Shown: piece by piece, positions 55,657 through 64,000 of the stretch
Layout of the letters: each line of letters opens with the position of its first letter
Position numbering within the stretch: the first letter of the stretch is position 1
The notes under the pieces: model-generated
Told to the model about the DNA's origin: nothing
Database searches by the model: none
What the model saw: only the letters and a program-made list of their open reading frames with translations
Translations under genes and position numbers: made by a program
Assembly (NCBI GenBank): GCA_940337035.1
Contig: CALNHX010002283.1
Location: 121,311 to 185,310, forward strand
Direction: 5' to 3'
DNA: 64,000 bases
Origin: Agriotes lineatus
Taxonomy: Eukaryota; Arthropoda; Insecta; Coleoptera; Elateridae

Positions 55657-56316
55657 GTTGTTGCCGTATTCGCCGCTCTGGCTATTGCCAGCACTCAGGC
55701 TGGATATCTTGGTGCTTCTCTGGCCGCCCCTGCCATCGCTTCTGGAACTTACCTCGCTAGGGGCATTGCTGCCCCAGCTGCCATCGCCGCCCCCGCCATC
55801 GCCGCCGCCCCTTTGGCTAGATTTGCTGCCCCTGCTGCCTACGCTGCTCCCATTGCTGCCGCAGCCTATGCCGCCCCCGCTGCCATTGCCGCCCCAGCTT
55901 TCGCCTCTGGAGCTTACCTTGCCAGAGGTATTGCCGCTCCAGCTGCCATCGCCGCCCCCGCCCTCGCTGCCGCTCCTTTGGCTAGAGCCGCCTATGCTGC
56001 CCCTCTTGCTACCGCAGCCTATGCCGCTCCAGCTGCCATCGCTGCTGCTCCTTTAGCTAGAGCCGCTTATGCTGCCCCTCTTGCTGCCGCAACTTACGCC
56101 GCCCCCGCTGCCATCGCTGCCGCTCCCTTGGCTCGTTCCGTAATTGCCACCCCCTCAGCCACTATCATTGGACCTGGATCTGCTGGTTTGATCGCTGGTC
56201 CCTACGCTGGCGCTTTGGCCGCTCCCTACGCTGGCGCTTTCGCCGCCCCCTACGCTGGCGCTTTAGCCGCCCCCTACGCTGGAGCTTTGGCCGCCCCCGC
56301 CCTTAAAGTGTGGTAA
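55657..56316 (+). CDS. Alanine/proline-rich cuticle protein, exon 2
   Basis: With exon 1 gives about 223 residues: MNCM then VVAVFAALAIASTQA as the signal peptide, cleaved near A-G-Y-L, then a secreted low-complexity protein made of AAPAAIAAP, YAAP and PLARAAYAAP motifs. The block YLARGIAAPAAIAAP occurs twice (about residues 35-50 and 93-110), and PLARAAYAAPLA twice. The C-terminus has five AAPYAGAL-type units ending PALKVW. The A-A-P-A/V motif identifies this as a structural cuticle protein of the low-complexity alanine-rich group; no chitin-binding R&R consensus is present. The GC content is far above that of the surroundings, as expected for an Ala/Pro-rich frame. Secreted by epidermis into the exoskeleton. 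The frame is clean. Confidence 0.92.
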   Translation, partial: VVAVFAALAIASTQAGYLGASLAAPAIASGTYLARGIAAPAAIAAPAIAAAPLARFAAPAAYAAPIAAAAYAAPAAIAAPAFASGAYLARGIAAPAAIAAPALAAAPLARAAYAAPLATAAYAAPAAIAAAPLARAAYAAPLAAATYAAPAAIAAAPLARSVIATPSATIIGPGSAGLIAGPYAGALAAPYAGAFAAPYAGALAAPYAGALAAPALKVW

Positions 56317-56428
56317 ATAGTGCCATAGTAATGACGCTAAATTAGCGTTATTATATCATTCCTGCTCGAAAATTTCGTATTTATATCCATCTTCACGATT
56401 TTTGCGATTATTTATATTGCAGTGTATA

Positions 56429-56445
56429 AATAAAAAATAAATAAA
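56429..56445 (+). terminator. Cuticle gene poly(A) signals
   Basis: Three overlapping AATAAA hexamers (56429-56434, 56436-56441, 56440-56445), about 115 bases after the stop. Confidence 0.75.
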
Positions 56446-57232
56446 AATGGTTAAATAATAGATATTTTTTAATCTCCCCAAATTGGCTTGATTACGTACC
56501 AAAGTCGAATTTAGTGAGTCATTTTTTTTCTGTTATTGTTCTTAGAGTGACAACGTTTTGACAGTTTCGAGTGTCAAAAGTGACTGTTTATACCACTTGT
56601 TTTTTATTACACGTTGCCATTGGTATAAATTTGTATGTCAACATAATCTCGAATATTTAATATAGCGTGGCAGAAAAAGTGACACCGAACAAACTTTTAT
56701 ATATTTTGGTTACGTTCGTAGAAAAAATATTTTCTATGCTACTAACCTATAAACATACCATTAATGACCGAACTTTGCTTTGAATTGTTGGTTATTATTG
56801 ACCTTTGTTAAGCCCCTATCTGAACAATAGTCAATTATGTAGACAAATGGTAAAAGCCATTGGTCGTTCGGAGTTTGCGAGCACGCTCAACGCTCGAGCC
56901 GAATTGACAGAAGTTGACCCCTTGCCAACGTCACTAGTTATTATCAAAATGTACGTCAAAATAAATACCTTTTTATTCAAAGCAAGAAATGAGACTACAT
57001 TAACTGAAAACTTTACAAATAACAAGGAGGAATTCAGCCTTAATACCTTACGATAATACTTATTCTAGATATTTCTAACACAATTAACCTTAGAAAAAGC
57101 GCATTTCGAAACTACCAAACTTTTCAATGGTAACTTGAATTTTCTAATGTGTTGATGTAAATGTTATTGTAGGTAAAAGACAATTTTCTGCAGTGCAGTC
57201 GAACATAAAGTTTTGTATGCAACTCGTACGGA
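56446..57232. other. Intergenic DNA
   Basis: No gene recognised. The 83-codon frame at 56805-57056 shows no domain. Some internal symmetry near 56540-56650 (TTTGACAGTTTCGAGTGTCA) was not resolved into an element. Confidence 0.4.
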
Positions 57233-57316
57233 ATCAGACTTTATTAGACTCGTTCTCTTTATTGACCTCGCTCGCTACGCCTCTGACATAAAATAGACTC
57301 GTCCAATAAAGTCCGC
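57233..57316. repeat. Hairpin repeat with CTCGCTCGCTACGC centre
   Basis: CAGACTTTATTAGACTCG pairs with GACTCGTCCAATAAAGTCCG around a centre ACCTCGCTCGCTACGCCTCT. Same design as other hairpins in this window. Confidence 0.65.
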
Positions 57317-57399
57317 CACTATGTACTTAATACGTAAATGTAACAATAGCAAAAAGTGTGTTTATGGCACTTGGCATGTTCGACTTGACTTCGCCTCGT

Positions 57400-57860
57400 A
57401 GGACGATCCATGTCACAAAAGTGGAATTATTGAGAGTATTTTAAATGCTACTTTTGGTGAAAATCGCCTTCATTGCTACGATATACCGCTGGTACAAAGA
57501 ATTTCAACAAGGTATGCATACAGTATGGTGCAAAAAAGGACAGACTATCTACTAACGTCTGTCGCCAATGAAAAAACAGCTATTGTTAATGTGATGATTG
57601 AATAACACCTACAGATTGGATTCTCATCTGTTAGACCCATTATTGAAAATCACCTGCATTAAAAAATTATAAGTCGTTTTATTCTTCTCAAACTCACAGT
57701 CTTAAAAAGTAGAACGTGTAAGAATTTGTCAACAAAATCTGAAATTGTTAAATAATGAAGGTCATAAAATTATTAATGCACAGATATTGGCTTCCCTATT
57801 ATTCCTAGATTCAAAGTGTAAACACAAAAGTTTTCAGGGTCGCTGCAGTCTGTCAAATTC
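57400..57860 (+). pseudogene. Decayed mariner-type transposase, N-terminal HTH part
   Basis: With several frameshifts the plus strand reads TIYRWYKEFQQG (mariner first helix-turn-helix end), RTDYLLTSVANEKTAIV (linker in the style of GRPSTSVT.E), then NTYRLDSHLL and IIENHLH.KK (second helix-turn-helix, compare IL.EHL...KL). No DDE part and no terminal repeats were found. Recognition is from pattern only. Confidence 0.4.
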
Positions 57861-58371
57861 AATTATTATCTTACTCTTCAAGTTCTTCTACAAAGCCAAA
57901 AAGTAAACAATATGCAATCAAACCTTAATAAAAAATATATAAAGAGTTTTACTCAGAACTTCCCTCCCAAGTGGAAGTGGTGACACAAAGTTTTTTGAAA
58001 AATTAGGGGGTTAAAGGAGTACAAATACCTTAACGTTCGTAATAATACTGAAACAATAAACGGAAACACTTGATAATGCAAATTACATCAATTTGGAAAT
58101 AAAAACATTGCAGACGGTGCTAGTCGAACTCAGTGCGATTTCAGCGCCTGCGAAAGTGATATCAACGAGTGGCAGTAACCCGCGCGCAAAGCGCCCCTTG
58201 GTGCCACGAAGCAATGCTTAGTATCTCCACGATGCGGCTGGATTATAATACAATACCCTTTTTGTTGCCCACTTTTGTATCTTTGGCAATATTTATCTTT
58301 TATCTGTTGGATCCCAATTTCGTCAAGGGTAAAGCCTGAGCGATGTACAAATTGCTACTTTTTTCTATTCC
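57861..58371. other. Unassigned DNA
   Basis: No gene recognised. Confidence 0.4.
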
Positions 58372-58720
58372 TCACTTAAAGCAAATATACACAACATTTA
58401 ATTTTTTAAGGGTATATATATTTAACCGAAAGTATGTTCGGTTTCGAGCCAGGTGGACATACAATCCGCATGTAAAATATTTACTTCCTCCAAAAATCAG
58501 TTTTTGAGCTATATCACCAACAGGCGGATAGACAGACAGACGGATAGAGACAGACAGACAGACGGAGTTAAGAAAAACATGTATTTCGGCACCTGAAACG
58601 TGAAGATCTGAATAAATCTCGGAAGGTGATTTTTTAACGATAAAAATACTTCTTTTGTGTTTTAGACGAGAGAAGTAAAAATAGGAGCTGTCTTGGAAAT
58701 TGAGCATCACCGGCGTGTTG
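58372..58720 (-). repeat. Interspersed repeat, relative of 22690-22800
   Basis: The minus-strand frame contains FIVKKSPSEIYSDLHVS, matching the plus-strand frame at 22690-22800, then a simple GACAGACAGACGGATAGA run and a tail with YFTCGLYVHLARNRTYFRL. The common part is conserved at the DNA level too (AATCACCTTCCGAGATTTAT). The family is not recognised. Confidence 0.55.
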
Positions 58721-58799
58721 TTCTAGCTGATGATGCTGAAACTTCAGGTCGCCAATCTGTTCTATTACTTACCTTTTTTGGTAATGCATGATATGTGTC

Positions 58800-59480
58800 C
58801 ACTTCTCGAGTACATTGTCTCTATTTAAGCATACACTAAACAGTATGGCCTGCTTTCCAACAGCACTTCTGAACCAGCCTTTAGAAATTCAATATTTATG
58901 TTTCTAGGACCAGCAGCTTTGTTGTTTTTTTATTATCACTAAGGCTTTCTTAACCTTCATCGTATTCATTGGTTTGTGAATCTATCCCTAAAAACTCTGA
59001 CCTATCTTCTATTGATAAATTTATGGAGTATGTTCTCCATTCTTCTAGACTTACTAGACTTACTCGGTTACTCCTGCTTCGACTTTGTATTATCCATATA
59101 GTGATTTATCTCCTCATAGGCTTTTTGCCATGCCTCATTTTTTTATGTAATTACTGCTTTTTGTTTTTTTTTTCGTTTGTTTCGATATGTTTCTCTATCT
59201 CTGTCCGATTTTATTGATAGCCATTTTCAAGGGCTTCCGAGGCTGCTTCATGAATATAATCTTTTATATCTTCATATAAAATGTTTATAGGGCTGTGTTA
59301 TATGTTTGTTGATACATTTCTTAGTGTTATCTTCTTTGTTCTGCAAATCGACTTTCTGTTTATAGGAAAAGTACATTTTTGATATCACCATATAGTGACC
59401 AGATACACATTGGGCATCTATCAATACTCGTACGTCTTTGTGCAGTCTGTTTAACGATGATTTAGTCAATTATGAACGGG
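58800..59480 (-). mobile_element. Decayed RTE-like LINE: endonuclease end to RT start
   Basis: Minus strand from 59480: the endonuclease end with KDVRVLIDAQCVSGHYMVIS and KMYFSYKQK (the SDHYMV motif with D replaced), the linker EDIKDYIHEAASEAL, and at 58940-58820 NNKAAGPRNINIEFLKAG, the N-terminal RT motif. Frames change several times and the RT core is missing. An old fragment. Confidence 0.6.
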
Positions 59481-60299
59481 TGATATACATACCTTTTTTT
59501 TATGGACTTACCTACTTACCGGCCAAGAAGTAGGGTGTGGATTCACGATGAGGAAACGCCAATCATGCTCAAACAACATAGAATATGCTTGACAGAAGTA
59601 TTCTAGAACACATGATAATGCATCTTCGGATGCAGTAGCTCAAATTCTGCAGTACTTAGTGCAAAATAAAATCAAGACCATCGAGTTAGCTGTGTGCGAT
59701 TTTTTGCTGTTATTTGGGCCTAAAAAGAACTTACGTGGTTGAATATTTTCTTCAGGGGAAGAGATCGATGTTGATGTAATGTCATATTTTCAAAGCATTT
59801 CAAAAGATGCTTGGCGGTTATGTCTTACACAATGGCAGAAAAGAATTGGTTAGATGTATTATTTCCGAAGGAAACAGTACTAGACAGGTTTAATCAACAG
59901 ATTGAGAAATAAAATTACTGCGACGCCTTTAATTGCGCAAAACCAGTTTTATTAGTTACAAATTAGACTCGGGAGATATCAAAAATTGTTTAATTTCAAA
60001 TAAAATTGAGTTTCGTACAATTGGTTCACCAATAGCAATATTTTATTCAAATTTAGCCCCTATTTGTGGGAGGAGCTTCTACTGAATGTCTTGGTTAAAC
60101 GTAGTATACTTTGAACATATTTAGAATAACGTTTTTTAAAAACGTAAAACTTAGATATGTTTATTCTCAATAAATTCAGCTTGTCCCTCGTAGTAAGTCA
60201 TAAAATAGGATCAACGGGACAAAAATATACAATGGAAAGAAATGTGCAATGTCAGACCTGTACAGGGGACAGCTAATCGAGTATTTATTTACAAAAAAA
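59481..60299. other. Unassigned DNA
   Basis: No gene or repeat end recognised. Confidence 0.4.
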
Positions 60300-60840
60300 T
60301 TGATTCCATATATAGCACACTAGCTAACCCGGAAAACGTTGTTGTGCCCAAAAATAATTTGTCTCTGAAACCCCGTTTCACCACTATAGGGTTTTAATTT
60401 TATGTCATGTCCACCGTCTTAGACTTAAAAACAAATGCCATTTTCGCAATCAACGTCCCAAAAAACCTCAATAACGACACCCATGTTGATTTTTAAGGTT
60501 ATTTACCCCATTTCACCCCCGAAGGGGTTGATTTTCGGAAAATCAAGAAATACGTGTTTGCTTATTTGTTTTTAGGAGTACTCCTACGAAGTTTAAAGTC
60601 GAAATGTCTATTTAATATTTTTTCCATACTACAAAATTGGAACCCCTATTTTACCCCTTTATGGGTTGAATCTCGAAATATCCTTCCTTATTCCTCGTAT
60701 ACATCATACAGGGAACCTCTGTACAAAAGCTTTCTAAGTCCAAGGGTTTGGGCTGGGCGTTGATGAGTGAGTGAGTGAGTGAGTGAGGAAGTGAGTGAGC
60801 GAGTGAGTGAGTGAGTGAGTGAGCGAGTGAGTCAGGACTT
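60300..60840 (+). repeat. Interspersed repeat with (GAGT)n tail
   Basis: Blocks CACCCCCGAAGGGGTTGA and ACCCCTTTATGGGTTGA are internal near-repeats. The piece ends TTTGGGCTGGGCGTTGATGA followed by about 70 bases of GAGT microsatellite (60762-60833) and AGGACTTTTAGAATTATATA. This ending with a GAGT/CAGT run is, from memory, common in insect genomes, but the class of element is not certain. Confidence 0.5.
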
Positions 60841-61960
60841 TTAGAATTATATATAAGATAATTATGTATTTCGAGTTTGCTGTTGGGTTACATAATCTCC
60901 GTCTCCATAAGACCAATCATGCGTTTAAAATAGTTTTTTCAAAAAATTTCATGCAAGCAAGGCAATTTGTAGGAATGCTTTCTCGACTTTCTCATTACGG
61001 TTCTATAAATTCTCCAAAACCAAAAATTGTGCTTAAGCCGCCATCTTGGAAAATGCATGCCCACATATGGGTTTTTTTGGAAAACCGCCTATTTCACACA
61101 AAAAAATATTTAAATAAAATTTAGTAAACATGTAATTATCTACAATTCTTGTTATTGTCAGTTTTTTGTTGGACTAACCATGGAGGCACAAACTGGCATC
61201 GATATATTTATTGCTCCATACGGATAACGTCATCGACATGTTGGGTATGGCTGGTATGCTCTGCACCCAGATTCCTAAAATGAGTGATTGTTGTTAATTT
61301 ACTTTTTGAAATAGGAACACTTTGAAGTGGTTTCATTGTGTTGTTTGGGTAAAAAGTAGTTATTTCTGTACCTAAGCACTGAAGTTCAAGTTTCCATCAC
61401 GAATGTGAGGTTTAGTTGTCGAGGACCACAAAACCGAGACAAATAAACCACATGAGAGGTAAAGAGGACCTTAAGCAACGAAGGGCACATTATGTATTTT
61501 TGAATCGAGAAATCGTGAAACTAAACATGTTTAACTAACTTTGTTTTTTAAACAATCTCTCTAGTAATATGAATAACAGTGATACACATTCGGTTATTCA
61601 TTATATTTATGAGCTGCAGTCGGTTTGTACAAAATCAATAGTTGATGATGGGGTGAGAGTTCGATGCAATTGTGTGACAAGCGTTGTAGATAATTACAAG
61701 CTTAACAATTCTTATTTAAACCTTCTTTCTGTAAAATGGACGGATTTCAAAGTAAACGTTAAAACCGCATCGGGCTTCCATTTTGCAAGATGGCGGCTTG
61801 AGTATTTTTATTAAAAAGCTGAAAAGAGCGTGTCTACAAATTTTTCTCGAAAAGGTATAATGATCCCGGTGAGGTTTTTAAAATAATAAAAAGATGAGGA
61901 TGAAAACCTCTACAGAATGCCATAATTCGGAAGCTATCGCTCGTTCGTGCTTTAAACAGT
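60841..61960. other. Unassigned DNA
   Basis: No gene recognised. CCGCCATCTTGGAAAATG at 61039 and CCATTTTGCAAGATGGCGG at 61781 form a spaced inverted pair, so 61039-61799 may be a decayed TIR element; the rest of the ends does not align clearly. Confidence 0.35.
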
Positions 61961-61964
61961 TTCT

Positions 61965-62320
61965 ATTATTAATCGCCCATTAACAAATGAGTTGATTACA
62001 AAATGTTTTCGTTGACCGCAAAATCTTTTTTGTGGCGAAAAATTTGATTAATACGACTAACCTCCATGCAAAATATCAAAACGTCAAAATCACAAAAACA
62101 GTTAATTAATGAAAAAGAGTGTATTAATCAAAAACAGTGTATTAATAGATCTATTAATCCAACCTTAAAAAAAACAGTTAATTAATGAAAAAGAGTGTAT
62201 TAATCAAAAACAGTGTATTAATGACGTCTATTAATCCATCCTTTTTTAGGAAAAATAATTCATTAATATTGAAATTAACAAGCGGTCAACGAAAAAGGAT
62301 TTTTTTAAATTGGATTTTGA
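61965..62320. repeat. AT-rich TIR element with 76-bp tandem duplication
   Basis: TTTTCGTTGACCGC near 62006 and GCGGTCAACGAAAA near 62283 are inverted ends. In between, CAGTTAATTAATGAAAAAGA occurs at 62099 and 62175, a tandem duplication with period 76 that is nearly identical over the whole unit. The TATTAATCGCCCATTAACA and GTTGACCG features resemble a block in the foldback arms (about 5505-5525, 6285). Confidence 0.7.
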
Positions 62321-63220
62321 CATTGACAGTCCGGGACTGTAGTGAATAGAGTTTAACTAACTACTACCAGGAAAACAAAAATACGAGACATTATGAACTC
62401 AAACACGACCTGCTGAATTGTTTGACAAACGTCACTTATTCACGTTTGTCACACAATGCAGCAGCCCGTGAGTTCAAAAAACATGCTCAGCCGTAGATAA
62501 TCCATTGCTGAGATTTAAACATTTTTCTATCTCTTTCATCCCCATTTCCATGTATGTATTATTTTTTCCGATTGAAAAAGTTAATTTTTAAGTACACCAT
62601 TTTTACACTTACGTTCACTTAGTTTAATTTGTAGTATGTTTCTCGTTATATTATTTGAGTTTTTTGAAGCATTATAATTTCACTGTTACTTACAAGCTCA
62701 AGTGTGTACACTACAGGTTAAGATAAGGACTACACAATGGTTAAATATTCTAAAGTATTCTTTCAGGAAAAACTTTAAGGACAAGCATTCTTGAGTTCTG
62801 GTTTTTTAATTTTTGTTTTTGGGAAATCTTTGTCCAAATAAACTCCTTCATTTATGTATTTAGTTTTTTTCCATCCAATATACCCTATTTTAACTTACAC
62901 TGATAGGTATGCTTGTTTTATTCAAATAATTTTGTATGTTAAACATTTTACTTTTTCAATTTCATGTCTAATGTATAACATTTGTTTCAAGTCAAACGTC
63001 GCGCTTTTGGATAATGAATAATGATACAACAGCCCTATAGACATTCGAGGTAGAGTTATTGGATGGCATTCTGATATTGCAGGGTGTACTTAAGCGGAAA
63101 CTTAATTCATAGGGAAAAGACAATGATAAAAATTACGAAGTATTGACTATATCTATAGTCATGTAACATATCAACGTTGGTTTACCATGTCAAGGGTTAA
63201 TCTTTGTTACATAAAATAAA
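62321..63220. other. Intergenic DNA
   Basis: No gene recognised. GCAGGGTGTACTTAAG at 63061 resembles a TA-type transposon end, with a possible partner TACACCCTGTA at 63800. Confidence 0.4.
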
Positions 63221-63553
63221 AATGAAACCGAGTAGCGCAGATGGGTAGGCGCTTGTCTTGCATTACGCAAGTCCTCGGTTCGAATCCCGCGAGGGCCGGA
63301 ATTTTCTGCAGCCTTGCGATTTGAACTGGGCTCGGTGAGACCATTCACAGACCTAAGAGATAGAGTAACAAGGTCAACATGACACACACACACAGCTCAC
63401 ACATTGGTTGCAGTGCAAGTACAAAAGGCGCGCTCCAACTTTGTATCCCGAATCCGGGGCAAGTTGAGTATTGTACCGCCAGATGCAAGCATATATAGCA
63501 CCAGCCTCGACAGCGCAAGGTAGAACGAAGTTATCGATTATACATACATACAT
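63221..63553 (+). mobile_element. tRNA-derived SINE with 12-bp TSD
   Basis: A tRNA-like head with A box TAGCGCAGATGGG (63233-63245) and B box GGTTCGAATCC (63277-63287) is followed by a body of about 250 bases and a (CATA)n tail. The flanks carry the perfect duplication ACATAAAATAAA (63209-63220 and 63554-63565), the mark of LINE-machinery insertion. Pol III transcription from the internal promoter is expected. Intact boxes and a perfect TSD mean a young copy. Minus-strand frames through it are meaningless. Confidence 0.92.
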
Positions 63554-63813
63554 ACATAAAATAAATTTGAAGAAAGCAACACTTTTATAAATAATTATTC
63601 ATTAATCATTATTCAAACAGACTTACTCAAAATGAATAATATTTTAAAGATAAATATGTCTAAGCGCCAAAATACTATATTTGTACTGTCATGTTAACGA
63701 AACACTCACAATAATGTTTTATTCGGGTCAAAACTAGAGTTGTTCTTTTGTAATTTTTTACATTGTCTTTTCTAGTGTAAACGAAGATGTCGTACTTTTT
63801 ACACCCTGTATAT

Positions 63814-64000
63814 TGTTACGGTATATTCGGGATTTTACGACAACGCCGGACCGCACTTTCCTTACAGTAGGGACGTTAAAAACCAGTTCGAATTGAAATA
63901 AATTGAAATACGAGAGCAGACAGCTGAGGTGTTAATTGTTAGTTATAAGAAAAATGTGGATTTTTTACTGAAAATTATTTTATTGTTTTTCAATATACAC
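63814..64000 (+). repeat. LTR-like terminus, copy 3
   Basis: TGTTACGGTATATTCGGGAT then TTTTACGACAACGCCGGACC and GCACTTTCC parallels the starts at 36069 and 39469. It runs off the window edge, so its nature cannot be decided here. Confidence 0.4.

Noticed and set aside
63221..63300. A functional tRNA gene
   Set aside because: A and B boxes are present, but the sequence continues into a SINE body with a simple tail and target duplications, and the acceptor stem does not close.
63061..63808. TIR transposon with CAGGGTGTA ends enclosing the SINE
   Set aside because: Only nine bases match inversely, the flanking dinucleotides differ, and no inner similarity was found.

Overview
This is a transposon-crowded stretch of an insect nuclear genome, possibly a beetle. 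The evidence is spliced genes with GT-AG introns, an alanine/proline-rich cuticle-protein gene with a tiny first coding exon, a mitochondrial COQ8-type kinase gene, a tRNA-derived SINE, several LINE clades and many TA-flanked inverted-repeat elements. Background DNA is AT-rich. Only two cellular genes are recognised with confidence; almost everything else that can be named is mobile DNA, most of it decayed.

Layout. 0-3.4 kb: inverted-repeat elements (a mariner-type palindrome, a GGGCGCGTTCAGC-ended element, nested hairpins). 3.5-13.9 kb: a 5'-truncated Jockey/CR1-type LINE on the minus strand, split by a 9,246-bp foldback element (4102-13347). This element has an 8-bp target duplication (ATATATTG), multi-kilobase inverted arms tipped with a minisatellite, and a core holding a broken MULE-like transposase C-terminus. 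Each arm carries a private later insertion. 14.2-16.0 kb: a TA-flanked element filled with a 165-bp tandem array. 16.6-28.8 kb: five plus-strand exons of a COQ8 (ADCK3/ABC1 kinase) gene; its third intron here is about 10.2 kb and contains a CR1-like fragment and a near-full-length RTE-like LINE. The N-terminal exons are not seen.

29-44 kb: a GC-rich coding-like block, Penelope debris, MITEs, and a second, older long inverted repeat (about 33.9-36.05 kb against 41.7-43.46 kb). Then a cluster of three hairpin repeats. 44.5-51 kb: CR1-like LINE, hAT-type elements (one with a clean 8-bp TSD), a Penelope-like GIY-YIG fragment, a 98-bp-arm perfect palindrome and an RTE fragment. 51-55 kb: more MITEs. 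55.1-56.45 kb: the cuticle-protein gene with TATA box, 4-codon exon 1, intron, exon 2 and poly(A) signals. 56.5-64 kb: decayed mariner and RTE pieces, a GAGT-tailed repeat, an AT-rich tandem duplication and a SINE with a 12-bp TSD.

How things relate. The two host genes are unrelated (ubiquinone biosynthesis in mitochondria; extracellular cuticle). The mobile elements form a readable nesting order: LINE, then foldback element, then mariner element and MITE into separate arms. The most unusual object is the foldback/MULE element. Many reading frames here, including two places in COQ8, are broken by single-base changes in homopolymers, so the chance of residual long-read errors must be kept in mind alongside true decay.
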